A stretch of DNA of 64,000 nucleotides from Bradyrhizobium sp. 170 (GCF_023101085.1 NZ_CP064703.1:1178001-1242000); one strand, 5' to 3'; positions 9,457 to 18,126 are shown, counted from the stretch's first letter. Program-made: numbers and translations. Notes: generated from the sequence alone by a model not told the origin.

Positions 9457-10263
9457 ATGCGCATACTTCGTTGGGCCATTTTCCTCGGCGCCGTCATCTG
9501 CTCCACTCCCAGCTATGCCGCCCGCTGCGGCGGCGATTTCAACACCTTCGTGGCGGCGATGTCGCAGGAAGCCACCGCGGCTGGCGTTTCGCAGGCCGTG
9601 ATCAGCCAGGCGCTTTCGGGCGTCACGCAGGATCCGGCGGTGCTGGCCTTCGACCGCCGCCAGCGCGGCACCTTCAACAAGACGTTCGAGCAATATGTCT
9701 CCACCCGCGTCGGTCCCGGGCGCATCAACGTCGGCCGGCAGATGCTGCAGCGGCACGGGTCATTGCTGGCGAGGATCGAGCAGAAGTTCGGCGTGCCGCC
9801 GGAAATCATCGTCGCGATCTGGGGATTGGAGTCCGATTACGGCAAGGGCGACATCGGCAAGATGCCGGTGATCCGCACGCTCGCCACCATGGCGCATGAT
9901 TGCCGCCGCACCGAACTGTTCCAGGGCGAACTGCTCGCGGCGCTCAAGATCGTGCAGCGCGGCGATCTCCCGTTGCGCGACCTGATCGGCGCCTTCGCCG
10001 GCGAAATCGGCCAGACGCAATTTCTGCCGTCGTCCTACATCAAATACGGCGTCGATTTCGACGGCAACGGCCACGTCGATTTGCGCCACAGCGTGCCCGA
10101 CGTGCTCGCCTCCACCGCGAACCTGCTGCACACGAGCGGCTTCAAGGGCGGCGCGCCCTACGGCGAGGGCACTTCGAATTTCGAAGCCATGCGCGAGTGG
10201 AACAGGGCGACGATCTATCGCAAGACGATCGGGTATTTTGCCGACAGGCTGGTGGGGCGGTAA
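9457..10263 (+). CDS. Lytic murein transglycosylase, MltB/SLT_2 family (copy 2)
   Basis: The 268-residue protein has a signal peptide (MRILRWAIFLGAVICSTPSYA), catalytic AIWGLESDYGKGDIG with its Glu, and GEIGQTQFLPSSYIKYGVDFDGNG. It is the canonical form of the family, including the calcium-site-like DFDGNGHVD loop. Start ATG 9457 follows AAGGG by 6 bases. It is a diverged paralogue of the gene at 7785; an IS remnant separates the two. Periplasmic wall remodelling is the expected role. Confidence 0.9.
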   Translation: MRILRWAIFLGAVICSTPSYAARCGGDFNTFVAAMSQEATAAGVSQAVISQALSGVTQDPAVLAFDRRQRGTFNKTFEQYVSTRVGPGRINVGRQMLQRHGSLLARIEQKFGVPPEIIVAIWGLESDYGKGDIGKMPVIRTLATMAHDCRRTELFQGELLAALKIVQRGDLPLRDLIGAFAGEIGQTQFLPSSYIKYGVDFDGNGHVDLRHSVPDVLASTANLLHTSGFKGGAPYGEGTSNFEAMREWNRATIYRKTIGYFADRLVGR

Positions 10264-10290
10264 GAGCCTCGTCGCTTCGTAACTTCGTAG

Positions 10291-10370
10291 GGTGGGCAAA
10301 GCGCAGCGTGCCCACCATCTATCCGCGACATCATCCTTGAATGGTGGGCACGCTTCGCTTTGCCCACCAT
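10291..10370. repeat. Palindromic intergenic repeat (REP-like)
   Basis: Arms 10291-10318 and 10341-10370 are inverted copies with one mismatch (core GGTGGGCAAAGCG). A long hairpin would form in RNA or single-stranded DNA just after a gene end. Confidence 0.85.
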
Positions 10371-10433
10371 ATGGACTGCGAACTGATTTGCTTCGCGCGC
10401 AATGCGCCGCGAGATCGTCGTCTCATATTCAGC

Positions 10434-10536
10434 TGTCATCACCCGCGCAGGCGGGTGATCCAGTATTCCAGAGACGGTTGTGATTGAAGCGATAAGCCGC
10501 AGCGTACTGGATCCCCCGCCTGCGCGGGGGATGACA
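10434..10536. repeat. Second palindromic intergenic repeat
   Basis: Arms 10434-10465 and 10505-10536 (32 bases each) are inverted copies with two mismatches; each arm is itself a palindrome (CCGCGCAGGCGG core). A different sequence family from the repeat at 10291. The rest of the 350-base gene-free stretch 10264-10615 holds nothing else I can recognise. Confidence 0.85.
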
Positions 10537-10615
10537 ACCTGTTGTGCGGGCTCCTGCGCACACCATCACCGCGCGAACGCACCTCCCGACTTGCAGTGCC
10601 TTACAACAACGTCTC

Positions 10616-11458
10616 TCACTTCCCCTTCTCCTCCGCCTTCCCAATCCGCTTCGCCAGCACCGACCAATATGTCGCCGGGCGAAACCGTTGCAACAGATCC
10701 ATGAACCGCGCATCGTTGCCGATCAGAATCCGCGGCTGGTTTTTCTCGATGCCGAGAATGATGCGCTGTGCCGCGACCGGCGGCGTGGTCTTGGCGATCG
10801 CATCGAAACGATCGATCGATTGCGCGCGGCGCGCATTGTCGGTGATGCCGGCACCGGTGCGGGAGTTGCGCACGATGTTGGTCAGCACGCCGCCGGGATG
10901 CACCACCGACAATTTCACCGGACTGTTCGCCATTGCCAGTTCATGCCGCAGGCTTTCCGAAAAGCCGCGCACTGCAAACTTCGCCGCGCAATACGCCGTC
11001 TGGCCGGGCGGGGCGATGATGCCGAAGATCGAGGAGAGGTTGACGATATGGGCTTCGCGCTGTTGCGAAAGATGCGGCAGGAAGGCGCGCGTGCCGTGCA
11101 CCACACCCCAGAAATTGATGTTGATCAGCCATTCCATCTGCGCCTGGTCGACCTCGTTGAAGGCACCAAGGAGCGCGACGCCGGCATTGTTGATGACGAT
11201 GTTCAGCGAGGGGTGGGCGGCAATGGCCGCGTTCGCGAATTCCTGGATCTGGGCGGGCTCGCCGACGTCGACGCGGTGGGTCGTGACCTTGCGCGTGCCG
11301 GCGTTGCCGATCTCGGCGGCCAACTGTTGCAGCCCGGCCTCGTCGCGGTCGGCGAGCGCCAGGTCGCAGCCGCGCGCGGCCAGCTCCAGCGCGAGCGCGC
11401 GGCCGATGCCGCTGGCGGCGCCGGTCACGGCGGCCGCGCTTCCGGATATCGCAGTCAT
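10616..11458 (-). CDS. Short-chain dehydrogenase/reductase (SDR family)
   Basis: The 280-residue protein is a classical SDR: cofactor loop TGAASGIG near residue 14, NNAG motif, catalytic Ser in NLSSIFG and YxxxK in YCAAK. The Asp after strand 2 (ALADRDE) suggests NAD(H). The start at 11458 (MTAISG) is chosen since GGAG lies 9 bases upstream. The C-terminal extension (RFMDLLQRFRPATYW) is like that of membrane-associated, lipid-related SDRs. The substrate is unknown and no operon partner is adjacent. Confidence 0.88.
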   Translation of the reverse strand: MTAISGSAAAVTGAASGIGRALALELAARGCDLALADRDEAGLQQLAAEIGNAGTRKVTTHRVDVGEPAQIQEFANAAIAAHPSLNIVINNAGVALLGAFNEVDQAQMEWLININFWGVVHGTRAFLPHLSQQREAHIVNLSSIFGIIAPPGQTAYCAAKFAVRGFSESLRHELAMANSPVKLSVVHPGGVLTNIVRNSRTGAGITDNARRAQSIDRFDAIAKTTPPVAAQRIILGIEKNQPRILIGNDARFMDLLQRFRPATYWSVLAKRIGKAEEKGK

Positions 11459-11473
11459 TGGGGTGGGCTCCAT

Positions 11474-11521
11474 AAGGATCGAGAAAGAAGGCGGGTTAAG
11501 GATCGAGAAAGAAGGCGGGTT
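11474..11521. repeat. Perfect tandem duplication of a 24-base unit
   Basis: Two identical 24-base units (11474-11497 and 11498-11521, beginning AAGGATCGAGAAAGAAGG) lie just upstream of the SDR start and about 110 bases before the response regulator. They read as 16 extra codons in the SDR frame but are probably in the 5' leader. Confidence 0.9.
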
Positions 11522-11630
11522 CCGCAACTTTCGCAAATTGGAACTGAACAATAAAGCGGTTCGGGCCTTAACGTCGACTACCCGACAGAAGGGGCATCGC
11601 CAAACCGGCGCGAATCCAGAGGAGGCTCAT

Positions 11631-12026
11631 ATGGGACAATCAAAACCCCTTCGCGCGACGGCCCTCATCGTCGAAGACGACCCGATGCAGCGCGACATGA
11701 TCTGCCTGCTATTGGAAGAGAGCGATGTCGATGTCATCGAATGCGAAAGCGCGGAGGCCGCGGAACTGGTGCTGGAGCGCGCCGCCGACAGTCTGGTCTT
11801 GATGATGACCGACGTGCAGCTTGCCGGCAACATGGACGGCGTCGAGCTCGCGCACATCGCCAGGAAGTACAATCCCGAGATGGGGGTGATCGTTACCTCG
11901 GGCAGGCCGCTGCATCAGGAATTGCCCGATGGCGTCCAGTTCTGGGCCAAGCCGTGGGCGCCGCTCGACGTGATCCGCGAAGCGGAACGGATGGTGTATG
12001 AAAGGCGGCATCACCACGAACGCTGA
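11631..12026 (+). CDS. Stand-alone response regulator receiver protein
   Basis: The 131-residue protein is a single REC domain: acidic pair VEDD near residue 16, phospho-acceptor Asp in MMTDVQLAG, Thr/Ser in VIVTSGRP and the conserved Lys in WAKPW. No output domain follows, so it acts by protein contact or as a phosphorelay step. ATG 11631 follows a strong site (AGAGGAGG). No histidine kinase is adjacent. Confidence 0.92.
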   Translation: MGQSKPLRATALIVEDDPMQRDMICLLLEESDVDVIECESAEAAELVLERAADSLVLMMTDVQLAGNMDGVELAHIARKYNPEMGVIVTSGRPLHQELPDGVQFWAKPWAPLDVIREAERMVYERRHHHER

Positions 12027-12095
12027 CCGCGCGCGGCGTTGGTGGAGGGCGGCGCCACGCTTCCACGTCCGAGGTTGGCGTGGTAATGGCTGACC

Positions 12096-12713
12096 ATGAC
12101 GCTGTCGTTCTTGTTGACCTCGCTGATCGTGGTCGCTTCCCCCGGCACCGGCGTGCTCTATACGCTCGCGGTGGCGCTGACATCAGGCGCGCGGCCGAGC
12201 GTTGCAGCGGCCTTTGGCTGCACGCTGGGCATCGTGCCGCATATGCTGGCCGCCATGCTGGGATTGGCCGCCGTGCTGCACACGAGTGCCTTGGCGTTCG
12301 CCGTGCTGAAATGGTGCGGCGTCGTGTATCTGCTCTACATGGCCTGGCAGGCATTGCGCGAGACGGGCGCGCTTTCGGTCGACACGCGCCCCGCGGCCTC
12401 AGTGCGCTCCAGCCGGCGCGTCATCGTGACGGCGATCCTGATCAACATCCTCAATCCGAAACTGTCGATCTTCTTCCTGGCCTTCCTGCCGCAGTTCGTG
12501 GCCGTCGACGAGGCGCATCCGCTGGCGCGGATGCTGGAATTGAGCACAGCCTTCATGGCGATGACGTTTGCCGTGTTCGCGGTTTACGGCCTGTTCGCAG
12601 CCTCGCTGCGCGACCGCGTCATCACCCGCCCGAGGGCGATGGCCTGGCTGCGCCGGAGTTTTGCGGCGGGATTTGCCGCGCTCGGCGCCAAGCTGGCGTT
12701 TGCGGAGCGCTGA
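12096..12713 (+). CDS. LysE/RhtB family amino-acid exporter
   Basis: The 205-residue membrane protein has six hydrophobic segments and family motifs ASPGTGVLYTLAVALTSG near the N terminus and INILNPKLSIFFLAFLPQFV in the middle. The family exports amino acids or homoserine lactones using the proton gradient. No adjacent LysR-type regulator or biosynthetic gene indicates the substrate. Confidence 0.9.
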   Translation: MTLSFLLTSLIVVASPGTGVLYTLAVALTSGARPSVAAAFGCTLGIVPHMLAAMLGLAAVLHTSALAFAVLKWCGVVYLLYMAWQALRETGALSVDTRPAASVRSSRRVIVTAILINILNPKLSIFFLAFLPQFVAVDEAHPLARMLELSTAFMAMTFAVFAVYGLFAASLRDRVITRPRAMAWLRRSFAAGFAALGAKLAFAER

Positions 12714-12722
12714 AATTTTCCC

Positions 12723-12870
12723 GTAGCCCGGATGGAGCGAAGCGCAATCCGGGACAATCATTCCGCGGCGGCAAACCCCGGATTTCGCGGAGCCTGTCAT
12801 CACTGTGCGAGCGCAATTGCGCTCGTCGCCGGGCGCGCATTCGCGCGACCCGTTGGCTCCCTCCGGGCTA
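12723..12870. repeat. Interrupted inverted repeat (REP-like)
   Basis: Arm 12723-12741 (GTAGCCCGGATGGAGCGAA) is inverted at 12852-12870 with two mismatches. The interior carries further CCCGG palindromes. It fills most of the gap between the LysE gene and the next terminator. Confidence 0.75.
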
Positions 12871-12889
12871 CATGCTCGTGCGTATCAAA

Positions 12890-12918
12890 ATGAAAAAGGC
12901 GGACCCCAAGGCCCGCCA
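12890..12918 (-). terminator. Rho-independent terminator for the 22-codon gene
   Basis: On the minus strand, GGCGGGCC (12917-12910) pairs imperfectly with GGTCCGCC (12905-12898) over a 4-base loop and is followed by TTTTT (12897-12893). It lies about 70 bases after the stop of the lysine-rich small ORF. Confidence 0.7.
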
Positions 12919-12984
12919 TTCTCCAAAAATTGCACCCGGAGTTGGGAGCCCGGGCGGAGCTGAGCACTCCACCCGGGCCAAAAT

Positions 12985-13053
12985 TCACTTCTTCTTCGAC
13001 TTCTTGGCCTTCTTCGCCTTGGCCTTTTTCGCCTTCTTCGCTTTCTTAGCCAT
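12985..13053 (-). CDS. 22-residue lysine/alanine-rich basic peptide
   Basis: A complete micro-ORF (ATG at 13053, TGA at 12985) encodes MAKKAKKAKKAK and ten further residues, all Lys, Ala or Ser. More than half of the residues are Lys. AGAGGA sits 5 bases before ATG and a terminator lies downstream, which makes it look like a real transcription unit. The composition resembles the tail of histone-H1-like bacterial proteins, so DNA or RNA binding is possible. I cannot rule out that it is the leftover tail of a larger gene. Confidence 0.6.
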   Translation of the reverse strand: MAKKAKKAKKAKAKKAKKSKKK

Positions 13054-13493
13054 AGTATCCTCTCAAGGTTTTCATGGATTGAAACGCGACACCGAGGCAT
13101 GCTTGGCGGAGGGCCAGCCTCGCAACATCCTCGATGACAATCCCAGCAGATTCGCAGGCCCATGCCGCGTGCCGTCATGGCGTTGTCATCACGTTATCCA
13201 CAGTTGTTATGCATTTTGATGCGATTTTTTGCCGAAACGCGCCGCGTCACCGCCGTTCGCATCGCGCGCGTCATGCTTAACGTTGTCCCAATGTCGACGA
13301 TCTTCATCAATTCAAAACCACGGTTTGGATTGGCCGGCGGCAGTCAGGGTCCGTTAAGCGGCGCGGATGCACCTTGTCCCGCAAGACGACGGGGCAAGAC
13401 AACAAGAAGCGTCGTGGGAGAAAGCCCGAGGCGGAAGTCTTGAGCGGTCGTTAGACAACTGGGGAGACGGGACGTGCGCGTCCCGGGGTCGCG
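13054..13493. other. Gene-free stretch upstream of the diguanylate cyclase
   Basis: No convincing gene. It contains one perfect DnaA-box match (TTATCCACA at 13194-13202), alone. Just before the next start codon there is a perfect 6-bp hairpin, GGGACG-TGCG-CGTCCC (13469-13484), ending 9 bases before ATG 13494; it borders the GGGG that may serve as ribosome binding site and could affect translation. Confidence 0.45.
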
Positions 13494-14723
13494 ATGCTGA
13501 GCGTTCCGACGCTTTGGACGGTGTTCGTCATCAATTTTCTCGCGCTGGGCCTGATCTGGGCCTACGTCATGCGCAGCTATCCGTCGTTCGAAGCCGCGCG
13601 GTTCTGGACCGGTTCGGCATTCGTTGCGGCGGCTGGTGCTTCGATGGCGATGCTGCGCGTGGCTTTCCCGGATTCGCTGGTACCGCTGCTGTTTGGCGGC
13701 ACCGCATTGATCCTGGCGATCTGCCTGGCTGCGATGGGGATCCGGAAGTTTTTCAGTCAGCCCGTTTCCTGGCGCGACACCTTGCTGGTTACCGGGCTTG
13801 GCGCGGCCGGCCTGTGCTTTTTCACTTTCGCCTACGACAGCGTGCCCGCGCGCATGACCGTCTTCACGATCGCCCAGGCGCTGCCGATGGTGCTGAGCCT
13901 GAAACTGTTGCTCGGCCGGCATGAGGGTCGCGTCAATCCGGGCGCGCGGCTGGCCGGCATCGTCACCATTCTCATCATGGCCATTTTCGTCGCCAGGTGG
14001 ATCGGCGCGGTGACCACCATGGGCGGCGGGTTCTCCTATATGCAATTCAGCCCGGCGCAATCGGTCGTCATCCTGGTGCTGGTGTTCCTGTCGATGTCGC
14101 TGAATTTCGGCTTCCTGTTGATGGCGATGGACCGCCTGCGCAACGAGGTCGCAGACCTTGCGCTGCTCGACGACCTCACCGGCGTAGGCAATCGCCGCTA
14201 TCTGGTGCAGCGCCTGACGGAAGAATGCGCGCGCTCCGAACGCTCAGGTCAGCCCTTCGCGCTGCTGGTGATCGATCTCGACAGCTTCAAGGCCATCAAC
14301 GACACCCATGGTCATGCCGCCGGCGACGCCTGCCTGCAGCATTTCACCCTGATGGCGCAGACCCGGCTGCGGCCCGGCGACATGCTGGCGCGGACCGGCG
14401 GCGACGAATTCTGCATCGTGCTGCCGTCCTCGACGCTGCGCGAAGGCGCCATGATCGCGCGCCGCGTGCTGGAGGTCTGCCGGGCGGACGCCGAACAATG
14501 CACCGGCAACGACATTCCGATCGCGGTGTCGATCGGCGTCGCGCAATGGGCCCGCGAGATGGGCGGCTATCCCGACCGCCTGATTGCGGCCGCCGATCAC
14601 GCGCTGTACGACGCCAAGAAGGCCGGCCGCAACGGCTTTGCGACCTACGACCCGGCGCCGCCGCTGGCGCCCGAACCCGCAACGCGGGAGCTATCGGTTA
14701 TGGGCCTGCGCGAGCGGGCCTGA
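13494..14723 (+). CDS. Membrane-bound diguanylate cyclase (GGDEF)
   Basis: The 409-residue protein has about six N-terminal membrane segments (residues 5-215) and a C-terminal GGDEF domain. The active loop is intact (TGGDEF, 302-306). RPGD at 293-296, exactly five residues before GGDEF, is the inhibitory I-site for product feedback. DLDSFKAINDTHGHAAGD is the usual metal/GTP region. It converts two GTP to cyclic di-GMP. No EAL domain is present. A possible effector in this window is the PilZ protein at 3648. Confidence 0.95.
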   Translation: MLSVPTLWTVFVINFLALGLIWAYVMRSYPSFEAARFWTGSAFVAAAGASMAMLRVAFPDSLVPLLFGGTALILAICLAAMGIRKFFSQPVSWRDTLLVTGLGAAGLCFFTFAYDSVPARMTVFTIAQALPMVLSLKLLLGRHEGRVNPGARLAGIVTILIMAIFVARWIGAVTTMGGGFSYMQFSPAQSVVILVLVFLSMSLNFGFLLMAMDRLRNEVADLALLDDLTGVGNRRYLVQRLTEECARSERSGQPFALLVIDLDSFKAINDTHGHAAGDACLQHFTLMAQTRLRPGDMLARTGGDEFCIVLPSSTLREGAMIARRVLEVCRADAEQCTGNDIPIAVSIGVAQWAREMGGYPDRLIAAADHALYDAKKAGRNGFATYDPAPPLAPEPATRELSVMGLRERA

Positions 14724-14758
14724 GACGTGCTACTCAGGTCCGTCACTGGACCTCGATC

Positions 14759-15382
14759 ATGAATTTTCGTCTCGTCGCGGCCGCGCTGTTCACCCTCCTG
14801 TTTCCCGCTTGCGCCGCCGCGCAAACGCCCGACCTCGCCGCGATCGCGCGCGCGTCGGGCACCCCTGATATTCCCGGGTTGAAGATGGTCTGGCTCGCGC
14901 CGTGGGGCGACGTTGCGAAAGCCCATCCCTGGCGCAACATCATCGTGCACCAGACCGAAGGACCGGCAGGCTCCGCGCGCGGCGGCGCGCAGGCGCAGTC
15001 GAAGAACCCGACGCGGCGCGGCGTCATGGTCTGGGTCGAAACCGACGGCACGGTGTACTGGGCGGTCGCCGAACATCTGATCCCGACCCATGGCGACGGC
15101 GCCAACCGCAACGACAACAAGTACATCGACAACGGGCCGACCTATCGGAAGGTGATCGGCGACAATTCGGTCGGCGTCGAATTCGCCGGCAATTTTCCCG
15201 ACGTGACGCGCGGGCCGACCGAGGCGCAGGTCGCGGCATGGCGAATTCTGGTGAAGGTCCTGCGCGCGCGTTACGGCATTCCGCTCGATCGGGTCTATGC
15301 GCATAACTGGATCGACTACAAGGATGCGCGCTATTGCGAAGGCTGCGTGCTTGCAAAGATGGCGCGGGAGTGGGGCGAGTAG
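14759..15382 (+). CDS. Secreted N-acetylmuramoyl-L-alanine amidase (Amidase_2)
   Basis: The 207-residue protein has a signal peptide (MNFRLVAAALFTLLFPACAAA). The zinc-amidase fold is recognised by IIVHQTEGP (first His ligand), VEFAGNFPD and AHNWIDYKDARYC (second His). It hydrolyses the bond between N-acetylmuramic acid and L-Ala of peptidoglycan in the periplasm. Start ATG 14759 is set by the signal peptide. The gene lies 35 bases after the diguanylate cyclase and may be co-transcribed with it. Confidence 0.85.
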   Translation: MNFRLVAAALFTLLFPACAAAQTPDLAAIARASGTPDIPGLKMVWLAPWGDVAKAHPWRNIIVHQTEGPAGSARGGAQAQSKNPTRRGVMVWVETDGTVYWAVAEHLIPTHGDGANRNDNKYIDNGPTYRKVIGDNSVGVEFAGNFPDVTRGPTEAQVAAWRILVKVLRARYGIPLDRVYAHNWIDYKDARYCEGCVLAKMAREWGE

Positions 15383-15426
15383 GGCGCGGACGTATTATTG
15401 ATGGCATAGAGCGCGAGCACTCTCAA

Positions 15427-15558
15427 CGCGTCGTCCCCGCGAACGCGGGGACCCATACGCCGCGGCTGTTGTAGTTGGAGAAGAAAGACAACTACCGGCG
15501 TGTAAAATCATTACCGCCGCGGCGTATGGGTCCCTGCTTTCGCAGGGACGACGACGCG
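15427..15558. repeat. Long palindromic intergenic repeat
   Basis: Arms 15427-15465 and 15517-15558 are inverted copies of about 40 bases (core CCCATACGCCGCGG and CGTCGTCCC). Part of its right arm recurs at 8622-8640. Confidence 0.85.
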
Positions 15559-15578
15559 CTTGCGGAAACAACGCCCCC

Positions 15579-15612
15579 AAAAACAAAAAGCCGGCGTTGC
15601 CGCCGGCTTTCG
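15579..15612 (-). terminator. Rho-independent terminator of rpoH
   Basis: On the minus strand AAAGCCGGCG (15610-15601) pairs with CGCCGGCTTT (15596-15587) and continues into TTGTTTTTG. It lies 25 bases after the rpoH stop. Confidence 0.9.
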
Positions 15613-15636
15613 TCAACTGTTACCGCGATCGCGCGA

Positions 15637-16536
15637 TCAGTACGCGGCTTCGAGCGCTTCCGCTTCCTGCCGGGCAATCGTGCTCTTGACGGCCGACTGC
15701 ACCTTTTCGAAAGCGCGGACCTCGATCTGCCGCACGCGTTCGCGCGACACGCCGAATTCGGCGGCGAGGTCTTCCAGCGTCATCGGCTCTTCCGCCAGGC
15801 GCCGCGCCTCGAAGATGCGGCGTTCGCGCGGGTTGAGCACACCGATGGCGCCGTTCAGCGCCTGCCGGCGATGATCGAACTCCTCGTGCTCGGCCATCAC
15901 GGCTTCCTGGTTGGGCGAATTGTCGACCAGCCAGTCCTGCCATTCGCCGGCTTCACCGTCGTCGCGGATCGGTGCGTTGAGCGACGCGTCGCCACCGAGG
16001 CGGCGGTTCATGTCGACAACGTCCTGAGTAGTCACGCCGAGGCGCTTGGCAATGATCGCTACCTGGTCGGGGCGAAGATCGCCCTCGTCCAGCGCGGAGA
16101 TCTTGCTCTTCGCCTTGCGCAGGTTGAAGAACAGCTTCTTCTGGTTCGCGGTGGTTCCCATTTTCACGAGCGACCAGGAACGCAGGATGTACTCTTGTAT
16201 CGACGCCTTGATCCACCACATGGCGTAGGTGGCGAGACGAAAACCCTTCTCGGGCTCGAACCGCTTGACCGCCTGCATCAGGCCGACATTGCCTTCCGAG
16301 ACGACCTCGGAGATCGGCAAGCCGTAGCCGCGATAGCCCATGGCGATCTTGGCCACGAGCCGGAGATGGCTGGTGACAAGGTGATGTGCCGCGTCGCGAT
16401 CGTCATGTTCGCGCCAACGCTTGGCGAACATGTATTCCTGCTGGGGTTCCAGCATCGGAAATTTGCGGATCTCGGCGAGGTATCTGGAAAGGCCGGATTC
16501 TCCATTGAGAACCGGCAACGTAGCTGTACGGGCCAT
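15637..16536 (-). CDS. rpoH: Heat-shock sigma factor RpoH (sigma-32)
   Basis: The 299-residue protein has sigma region 2 (HLVTSHLRLVAKIAMGYRG; LATYAMWWIKASIQEYIL), the RpoH-specific box QKKLFFNLRK (132-141) and the region 4 helix-turn-helix (EDLAAEFGVSRERVRQIEVR). It directs transcription of chaperone and protease genes after heat shock. The gene follows rluD on the same strand with a 214-base gap that must hold its own promoter. Alphaproteobacteria often carry more than one rpoH; which paralogue this is cannot be told here. Confidence 0.96.
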   Translation of the reverse strand: MARTATLPVLNGESGLSRYLAEIRKFPMLEPQQEYMFAKRWREHDDRDAAHHLVTSHLRLVAKIAMGYRGYGLPISEVVSEGNVGLMQAVKRFEPEKGFRLATYAMWWIKASIQEYILRSWSLVKMGTTANQKKLFFNLRKAKSKISALDEGDLRPDQVAIIAKRLGVTTQDVVDMNRRLGGDASLNAPIRDDGEAGEWQDWLVDNSPNQEAVMAEHEEFDHRRQALNGAIGVLNPRERRIFEARRLAEEPMTLEDLAAEFGVSRERVRQIEVRAFEKVQSAVKSTIARQEAEALEAAY

Positions 16537-16750
16537 TGAGCGCCCTCCAGTGGTTCAGGCCCCCGATAGCGGCGGGCCCGGCAGGTGATCGCTGTGTTAA
16601 AGCCGACCAGGCTGCGATGTTCCGCGCTGGATATTCAGCGCAGGTGCAACATAGCGGAAAACGAACAAATAGGGAAGGAATGCTGACGTCACGTCCCCGT
16701 GTGGCAGCCATAACCTGTTGGCATAACTTATCTTTTCTGAAAGGGCTGCG

Positions 16751-17779
16751 TCATAGGGCCGCTTCCAGCGCCCGTTGCAGGAGGAGCAGATCCTCCGGCA
16801 GAGCCGCCTCCCAGTGCAAAAGTTCTCCGGTTCGGGGGTGTTCCAGGGCGAGCAGATAGGCGTGCAGGGCCTGCCGGCCGAGGGCGGTGAGTGCATCCTT
16901 ACCTTGGGGTCCGAGCTGCCCGGCCTTGGTCTTGAAGTGCGGGCCATAGACGGCATCGCCCATCAGGGGGTGGCCGATATGGGCGAGGTGCACCCGGATC
17001 TGATGGGTTCGCCCGGTCTCGAGCTGGCAGGCGAGAAACGAGGCGACCGGCTTGCCGTCGCGCCCCTGATACGCCGCCTGCAATTCCCAATGGGTGATGG
17101 CCTCGCGGCCGCTCTGGCGTACCGCCATTTTCTCGCGGGCATAAGGATGCCGATCGATCGGCGCGTCGACCGTGCCGCGCTGGCGGTTGGGCACGCCCCA
17201 GATGAAGGCCATGTAGCCCCGCTGCATCGGCCCGGTGCGGCCGTGATCGGCGAATTGCGCGGTCAGCGATTGATGCGCCTGGTCGTTCTTGGCAACCACC
17301 ATCAGCCCGGTCGTGTCCTTGTCCAGCCGGTGCACGATGCCCGGCCGGCGCACGCCGCCGATGCCGGAAAGGCTCGCGCCGCAATGGGCGATCAGCGCGT
17401 TGACCAGCGTACCGTTCTCATGGCCGGCGGCCGGATGCACGACGAGCCCCTTCGGCTTGTCGATGACGATGATGTCGTCGTCCTCATAGATAATGTCGAG
17501 CGCGATATCTTCGCCCTTGGGCTCCGGCGCCACCGCTTCGGGGACGTCGATTGTGATCGTATCTCCGGCAATGACATGATAAGCGGGGTCGCGGATGGGG
17601 GCGCCCTTCGCGGTGACGGAACCGGCCAGAATCAGCGCCTTCAGCCGCGAGCGCGACAGTTCCGGGCGAAGCACCGCGAGCACGCGGTCGAGACGGGGCG
17701 ACCCCTCGTCGCCGCCGACGGTGACCTCCAGCCTTTGACCGCCGTTAGATGAGCCTTGTTCCAAAGCAGAGCCTTGCAT
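16751..17779 (-). CDS. rluD: 23S rRNA pseudouridine synthase, RluD/RluA family
   Basis: The 342-residue protein has an N-terminal S4 RNA-binding domain (about 28-80) and a pseudouridine synthase domain with the catalytic Asp153 in HRLDKDTTGL, plus LETGRTHQIRVHLAHIGHP. It is expected to isomerise uridines in helix 69 of 23S rRNA. The ATG at 17779 overlaps on the opposite strand with the ATG of the divergent gene (shared CATG, 17777-17780). Assignment to RluD rather than another RluA-family member rests on the S4 domain and on its place next to rpoH. Confidence 0.9.
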   Translation of the reverse strand: MQGSALEQGSSNGGQRLEVTVGGDEGSPRLDRVLAVLRPELSRSRLKALILAGSVTAKGAPIRDPAYHVIAGDTITIDVPEAVAPEPKGEDIALDIIYEDDDIIVIDKPKGLVVHPAAGHENGTLVNALIAHCGASLSGIGGVRRPGIVHRLDKDTTGLMVVAKNDQAHQSLTAQFADHGRTGPMQRGYMAFIWGVPNRQRGTVDAPIDRHPYAREKMAVRQSGREAITHWELQAAYQGRDGKPVASFLACQLETGRTHQIRVHLAHIGHPLMGDAVYGPHFKTKAGQLGPQGKDALTALGRQALHAYLLALEHPRTGELLHWEAALPEDLLLLQRALEAAL

Positions 17780-18116
17780 GACCGATACCGTTGCGCCCGA
17801 ACCGACCCCCGAGCAGGCCGCGCTGATGGCGCGGGTGCGGCGGATGATGCTGATCGCGGGCCTGACCTCGGCGCTGGCGGTGGCCGTGGTGCTGACCGCC
17901 GTCGGGTACCGTCTTTACCGTGGCGAGGGAAGCCCCGCGGCAGCCGCCACGGACATTATCGCAACCCTGCCCAAGGGCGCCCGCATCGTCGCGACGGCGG
18001 TGGCCGGCGAGCGGCTGGTGCTGACGCTGGATATAAGCGGGGTCACCGAAATCCGCACTTTTGATGCCAAGACGCTGAAACCGGCGGGAAAGCTCAGATT
18101 TGTCAACGAACCCTGA
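17778..18116 (+). CDS. Small single-pass membrane protein (DUF6476-like)
   Basis: The 112-residue protein has one membrane segment (about residues 24-46, MMLIAGLTSALAVAVVLTAV) and a small C-terminal beta-rich domain (LPKGARIVATAVAGERLVLTLD). It resembles the short protein often coded beside rluD in alphaproteobacteria. No function is known. Its ATG shares the CATG palindrome with the divergent rluD start, so there is no intergenic space. Confidence 0.7.
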   Translation: MTDTVAPEPTPEQAALMARVRRMMLIAGLTSALAVAVVLTAVGYRLYRGEGSPAAAATDIIATLPKGARIVATAVAGERLVLTLDISGVTEIRTFDAKTLKPAGKLRFVNEP

Positions 18117-18126
18117 CCCTCTCACC

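Noticed and set aside
13194..13202. Perfect DnaA box (TTATCCACA), possible replication origin
   Set aside because: It stands alone. No second box, AT-rich unwinding element or origin-type genes (dnaA, dnaN, parAB, hemE) are nearby.
16537..16750. Promoter of rpoH
   Set aside because: A promoter must exist here, but no -35/-10 pair with acceptable spacing could be identified by eye.
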